From positions 414,185 through 478,184 of the forward strand of contig JAFFJZ010000080.1 of assembly GCA_018340375.1 (NCBI GenBank): DNA of 64,000 nucleotides. Reading direction: 5' to 3'. Shown here in pieces: positions 58,945-64,000 of the stretch. Both the position numbers and the translations under genes were made by a program. The notes below the pieces were generated by a model. That model did not search any database and was not told the DNA's origin. It saw only the letters and a program-made list of their open reading frames with translations. Every line of letters starts with the position of its first letter. The first letter of the stretch is position 1. The DNA comes from Gonatopus flavifemur (Eukaryota; Arthropoda; Insecta; Hymenoptera; Dryinidae).

Positions 58945-60014
58945 TTTATCTAGTATCTTAGGTCTTGTTTGAAACCAGTGCAGCCCCATGTCTGAATTTT
59001 ATATAAAACGTATATATTTTTCGTTCATACAAATTGTTTAAAAAACTGTAAATATTCATATCTCACATAAAAATGAATCCCGATGTGCTGTGAAAAAACT
59101 GGCGTTATATTTTAGTTCCACAATCTGAATACCTGGAAAGGAACCATTATTGTTCGAAGGGAAAATAAAAACTTATATTCCGCAGGTCTGTGAATTATCA
59201 ACCCTTTGGGGAACCCATTTTTTTGAAGGGAAATTTTCCTTGAATATGTGAACATATAAGTTTTTGGGTCGCTGAATAAGAATATCATATTAGAAAATTA
59301 GAATTTTCATTCCCATACATCCTGGCAGCACCCTCAGGAGATCCTAGAAATATTATAATCTTGGGGATATATTTCACAACTTGGAATACTCGTAACTCTG
59401 CAAGGAGAAATTGTAGGTCACCGATTAATAGCTTATCTTGAAGAGTAAGAGTAGTACTGGATGATGCAATTAGAAGAAAAGACTAAAAAAAATTGTGCAC
59501 TCAGTACATGAATTCCAAAGTAATCAAAAAACCCATTTTTCGTGGACCTAATCTTAAATATCTTGAAATGCTTACGCGATGGCCCAATCCTGACTCCGGA
59601 TTTGGATTCTACGCAGAAAATTACTTCAGAAAAGAGAATTTCATTTGAAGGAGAATTTCATTGTCGATCAGTGTAATAAATGCGAATACTCATTCTGTTG
59701 TTGGGACATATTACACAACTTAGAATGGTCGTAACTTTGCGAGAAAAAATCGTACATGAACGTTCAATAGCTCATTTTAAATGGGAAGAGTAGTGCAAAT
59801 TGATGAAGTTGAGAGAAAAGATCAAAAAAATTTTATGCGTCCTGTACATAACCTCAAAAGTAGCGAAAAACCGCATTTTTCGCGTATTTACCCTCAGATA
59901 TCTCAAAATCCTGACGTGATAGCCCAATTCTGGCTCCGGATTCGGATTCTACGCAGCAAATTACTTCGGAAAATGGTCACCAGTTCCAAGGGGGAAAAAC
60001 CTCGCAGGCCTGTG
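58945..60014. other. 3' part of the 54566-60014 element
   Basis: Non-coding. A GCAGGTCTGTGAATTATCAA segment at 59183 resembles the element terminus. Two diverged copies of a subterminal block (about 59560-59650 and 59860-59970) lie in tandem before the right end. Confidence 0.5.
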
Positions 60015-60896
60015 TTATTATACTCAACCGATGGATTGAATCAGATATCCACGTCATTCACATTGATCTTTTCTCATAAACCACGTAGGTACCGGTTTAG
60101 CTTAGGTCGTTAGGGCGTTAGGATAGTAAATCGCGCAACATTAGGTAGGGATTGGTTTAGGTGGTTCGATTCTCTTCGAGGTTTCCAATTTTCTCTCCAT
60201 GACATGAGAACGTAGTGAACAACGTGGTCGTCAATCTGCAAGTGTTCTCCTCCGAAACATGTTTTTTGCTTAAAATTCAGTTTTTTATTTTTAAAGACAT
60301 TTTGGGCCAAAGCATAAATATTTTACTGAATAATCATTGTTGATGTATTATTATGATTCCACATCTTTACTGGCATATAATTGCTGTCATAAATTTGGCG
60401 TTAGTTTCTTACAAGTTCCTGGTCAGTTACTACTGAGTGCCTCGCTAGTTTTGATGACTAGAATTTGGTTGAGTGAAGCATTACATTCTGCTAAATTACT
60501 CGTAAGTTTTCCCTATGAGTGCCCCACAAGTAAGATGGGTAAACTTATTAGTGCCTCTCAAAGTACTAGAGAAAATTTCTACCAGGGAATATTTTGACTA
60601 CGAATTTTTGGTAGACTCACTACGAATATCGTTCAGCGATTCTCTTTTTCCCTAAATTGACAGTCATTTTTCCAAACGTTGATAAATTCTTTCTAAATAT
60701 TAATAGACCCGGTCTTTCCGTGTAGGTATGTAAATCTGTTCATGTCACACCCAGTTCACATTTTCAGTTCTTGGCGTATGATGATATGAAATCGCTTTCA
60801 TAGTTTTTCCTAATGGAATCCTAGTAGGAGCATGAATGGTTCATAAAATGTTATTCGTGTTATAAGCACAGAATAAATTATACAATTATGAACATA

Positions 60897-61147
60897 CACG
60901 GAAAGAAGAAAACAGCACTGGTTACTGTCCATAACAGCAATCAGTTGAAAAACAAATGAAAACACGCTTGGATGATAGAGGTTAGCGCGATCACAGTGAT
61001 GTGTACTGCAGTGAAATTCGCCAATGCTGCTTGGACATTAACGGTTACTGGGAGACGCAGTAATGAACGGCGTGAATTTGATTTTTCATTTGTTTTCAAT
61101 GAATTACTGCGATTCACAGTAACCATTGCTGTTGTCTTTTTTCCGTG
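60897..61147 (-). mobile_element. 251-bp MITE, family M1, copy 2 (TA duplication)
   Basis: This is the inverted copy of 25039-25289, with the same length. It begins CACGGAAAGAAGAAAACAGC and ends TTGTCTTTTTTCCGTG, flanked by TA. Confidence 0.9.
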
Positions 61148-63307
61148 TAGACTGAAATCAAGATTCCACGTATTCACACAGCAGGTGTTGAAAATAAAAA
61201 ATGTACGTCCAATTAATGTAACGTGTATCTGTTGAGGATCAGAATTACAGGTTTACGCGTGCAATACAAGAAAATAGATGAGACGGCAATCAAGAAGGAA
61301 GAAAGGAACAGAAAAAGAAGGGAAAGAAGAGGTTTTTAGAATAAAGCGGCGAAAGAAGTGAAAGCTAACGAAAAGGGAAGAAAAAGGTGGAAAAAGAGAG
61401 AAAACAATTTTGTTTATCGAGGGTTCAATCTTCAGGGCATGAGCTGGTCACTATATGGGATTCTGGCTGTATACGAAGAAGGTAATCGATTACCATGGGA
61501 CCGTTTCTGACTCTTCACCCTCCTACTGCTCCTCTCTTAGGACCCACGCCAAAATTTATACCTGGTGGCGGAGGTTGCCGTTGTTGTGGCTGCTCCAGAG
61601 AGAGAGAAAGAGAGAAAAGGAGGGAGGATGCTGAACGGAGGTAAGGCGTATTCAACGAGCGCGGCGCCGCACCGCAAACTGTGAAACGAAAAATATATGG
61701 TTTCCGAAAGGGCGACTATGGATTGCTGCTCTCCTTAGAGAGAAAAAGAAGACGAACTTGAAGGGAAAAAAGCAAAGCAGAAAGCAAAAAAAGAAATTTT
61801 GAATAGGGCATAATATAGCCTCATGGAATGGAGAAAAAGAGAAGAAAGGAAACTCAAAGGGAAGAAACCAATGAGAGAAAAGAATTCTTTGAACCCTCGA
61901 GACTGGAAAAGATTAATGCCACATACTTTCCATGGACGTTCACATGACTGAAGATCCAGCATTGTCGACAGACAGTTGGTTGTTAAATGACTGACCATCG
62001 AGTCTCCGTGTCATTTTTTGATTTCGACCCCCGGGGATACATCCTGTATGGATCCTCCAGCTTGCACTTGTTATCCATTTCGAACTATCTTCTTAAGGAA
62101 CAATACATCCGTGTTCCGCTTAAATCACGTACCCGGTTTATCTTCCACTGTCCGTTCACTTATGATTTCTTTCTGAACATGAATCAAAAAGTTTCTAAAT
62201 AATAGTTTAACCCACAAAAGTATCATTCACGACTACCATTAAGTAGTCGTCTTGTGTAATTAATGATGAATTTCAGATGTACCTCAACAGTTCCTCAAAT
62301 GATGATATTTATCTCACGTATCTGAGAATATACTCCTTCACCAACGGGATTCACCACATATTTCTCCATTCTGTAGATCGAAATAAAGAAGAGCAAACGT
62401 ATGAGTAATTTTGATGACTAGCATAACGCCATCGTGCTCCGCGCGCTCAAATTTGATTTCAGTTTTTCATTTTCATTTCAATTTTTAAATAAATTTGAAA
62501 ACTTGGAAATTAGAGTAATTTATAATCGTGGGAGAAAAGATAAAGGGCCAGAGTTGGACTTTCAAAATGCAAGTATTCTCATTCTATAAGGGATTCTATA
62601 CCGGCATTTGGACATCTATGAAATTTTTTCAACGGGGTTTTCAACGTAGGTTTATATTTGAAAAAAAGAATCAATATAAAGGCAAGGCCCCATGCGGGCT
62701 GTAGTTGGGTGCATTCAGACTTTCAAAACAAGGGGAAACGTTGGAAAGTCAAATAAAAATCCAGTACATTCACATCTTTGTGAGTTTCATTCTTGTTTTA
62801 GGTTGACATATCTTGTTACAATTTTGTATCTTCTGCTATCAAGAAACGCGATACCTGACATGACATGATCACATATAAAGATATTGAACATATTCCAATG
62901 AGAATACTGCAAAATTGTCTGCTCCTAGCGCAATCTTTGTCAGAGTTGTCAGTGCTGACGGATTCAAATCAGTCCTCAATGTCTCGCTAGTACTAGAAAA
63001 AAGGAAATAATTATTCAAATTGGACAATTCATTCTTGAAAATGATGCGAAAAATACAGTTACGTATTTTCAGAATATTCATGAGGTGATAAAACATGAAG
63101 CAGACATAAAAAATATTGAGAGATTTGAAAAGCTGTTCAGTTTCCATCCGCATGAGGCTTTCATTACATACAACAGAATTTTTCCCTTGTAACACAATCG
63201 AAACCATGATTGGAATTCAAATTGCGGATAAATTGATTTTCACTCTCTGCGATTTTAAATCGTTTTGTTTTTCAACATATAAAATACAAGAGGATCGAAA
63301 TCAAATA
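61148..63307. other. 2.2-kb stretch without recognised gene
   Basis: A purine-rich tract runs from about 61270 to 61410, with shorter GAGAGA runs at 61600-61625 and 61735-61800. The segment around 61440-61700 is richer in G+C than most of the window, which might mark a host exon or promoter, but I could not define one. Confidence 0.4.
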
Positions 63308-63509
63308 TGAAGCTGAAAGTAGCAGCCTAAAGCTAGCTGCCAATCATTGTAACTATTGAGTAAACGTAGTTGCAGCCTTGTTCATGCCAAAAACCGATTG
63401 AGTAGCATTCCACTGAACGTTTTATGTATATGAATCCTCGGAAAAAGTTTTGTGTGAAAAGTTACGACAACCAGCTGTTAGCTTTACAACTGCCAGTTTC
63501 AGCTTTATC
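63308..63509. mobile_element. Palindromic MITE, family R1, copy 3
   Basis: The ends TGAAGCTGAAAGTAGCAGCC and TGCCAGTTTCAGCTTTA are inverted. The interior AATCGGTTTTTGG region and CACACAAAACTTTTTCC region match copy 1 at 785-962 in reverse orientation. Confidence 0.75.
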
Positions 63510-63691
63510 AATCAAATTCAAATATCTGTCAAGGAAAAAATCAAATATGAATTTTTACAAGGTTTAGTTCTATATTTTACCTGAGAATATTGCTGGGATA
63601 AATAGGAATATTAAGCATCTGTATGAACTGAGCTTCAACTATTGTGCACTAAGAGAAAGTATTAATCACTGTTACCCAACAAGAATAATAT

Positions 63692-63818
63692 AAAGGGACC
63701 TCACCCATGTTTTTAGTACATTGAACTATTTTTTTAGTTACCATGATCATTTTTTGGTGACCATAATTTCATTTTTTTAGTAGCTATATGGCTATAAAAA
63801 TGTAGTTGGGTCTCTTTG
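63692..63818. mobile_element. 127-bp palindromic MITE
   Basis: AAAGGGACCTCACCCATG and its inverse around AATGTAGTTGGGTCTCTTT flank a T-rich core of TTTTTTAGTTACC-like words. No clear duplication. Confidence 0.65.
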
Positions 63819-63917
63819 GTAAGATTAACCAATTTTATTCCTCTCAGGGTGCATCATGTATCGGCAAAACATTTCTTTTTTTTTCACGCTTCACATTTGG
63901 ATTCTTGAACATTGATG

Positions 63918-64000
63918 CATGGAAAGAAGAAAACAGCACTGGTTACTGTCCATACCAGCAATCAGTTGAAAAACAAATGAAAATTTGGGAAAAATGAAAC
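63918..64000 (-). mobile_element. MITE family M1, partial copy 3 at window edge
   Basis: GGAAAGAAGAAAACAGCACT and the following CAATCAGTTGAAAAACAAAT match the start of the 60897 copy. The sequence diverges after ATGAAAA and the window ends. The first bases (GCATGG) are changed from CACGG. Confidence 0.75.

Larger units (their letters stand above)
54566..60014 (+). mobile_element. 5.4-kb element with CACAGGCCTGCG ends and broken gene
   Basis: CACAGGCCTGCGAAATTTG and the inverted right end CACAGGCCTGCGAGG match. The following 150 bp of each end also pair (TGACGTCAGGTTTTTGAG-type segment). TTA flanks both sides, a 3-bp duplication compatible with PIF/Harbinger or with CACTA-type elements. Inside are a secondary palindrome made from end sequence (54600-55180), a gene remnant (55551-58944) and a hAT-like insertion (57206-58894). 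Whether the gene belongs to this element or was captured is not settled. Confidence 0.72.
52652..60587. mobile_element. Nested pair of CCCTGGTAGAAATTT ends
   Basis: CCCTGGTAGAAATTTCAC at 52652 and AAATTTCTACCAGGG ending at 60587 are inverted, with AA on both sides. Just inside, GAGGCGCTAGAG and CTCTAGTACTTTGAGAGGC regions also pair loosely. This looks like an older relative of the CCCTAG MITEs, now opened by larger insertions. Confidence 0.65.
52486..60722. mobile_element. 8.2-kb composite with CMCGGAAAGACCGGG ends, TA duplication
   Basis: The left CCCGGAAAGACCGGGACT and the inverted right CACGGAAAGACCGGGTCT match. The next 130 bp also pair (for example AATGACTGTCAATTTAGGG). TA flanks both sides. 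It is the outer shell of a nest: a CCCTGG pair (52652 and 60587), a broken palindrome (53100-54550) and the 54566-60014 element lie inside. Confidence 0.82.

Overview
The window looks like arthropod, probably insect, nuclear DNA. It is AT-rich, has no operons or bacterial gene density, and is packed with terminal-inverted-repeat (TIR) elements, foldback elements, tandem arrays, microsatellite and degraded transposon genes. The one multi-exon gene has short GT..AG introns. I recognise no conserved host gene. The two protein families seen, a C2H2/multi-exon gene pair and a zinc-ribbon plus EEQGERFHQD protein, are ones I associate with high-copy repeated genes of arthropods. Species or order cannot be fixed from the sequence alone.

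Layout. 1-1091: quiet DNA with a small MITE. 1092-7676: a 6.6-kb foldback element with a perfect 9-bp target duplication, about 640-bp TIRs and two opposed arrays of a 174-bp monomer, one arranged as a 1,219-bp higher-order repeat. 7686-13324: mostly unassigned DNA with several MITEs. 13325-17063: a second foldback element with opposed arrays of a 31-bp monomer and a 490-bp arm duplicated on one side. 17200-26492: palindromic MITEs, a degenerate ATTCAGAG array, a near-exact 535-bp tandem duplication, a (TA)n tract and a TTAA-flanked palindrome. 26875-34986: a small hAT-like MITE split by a five-deep nest of insertions whose innermost large member (29216-33915) carries two genes. 36043-50458: more TIR elements. 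50555-50649: three consecutive hairpins with the same 11-nt loop. 50879-60722: a second deep nest around a broken transposon gene. 60723-64000: mostly unassigned DNA with MITEs.

How it fits together. Many elements share termini that begin CACGG, CACTG or CACAG and are flanked by a 2-bp TA or CA duplication. This suggests one broad transposition system with many short derivatives. The 4.7-kb element at 29216-33915 has such termini and encodes an intact-looking 8-exon gene plus a truncated C2H2 gene, so it is the best local candidate for a relative of the machinery that moved the MITEs. Four tRNA-like sequences with RNA polymerase III A- and B-box motifs lie inside four different TIR elements, which is the most unexpected recurrent pattern.

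Limits: repeat boundaries were read by eye and may be off by a few bases. No searches, folding or alignments were run.
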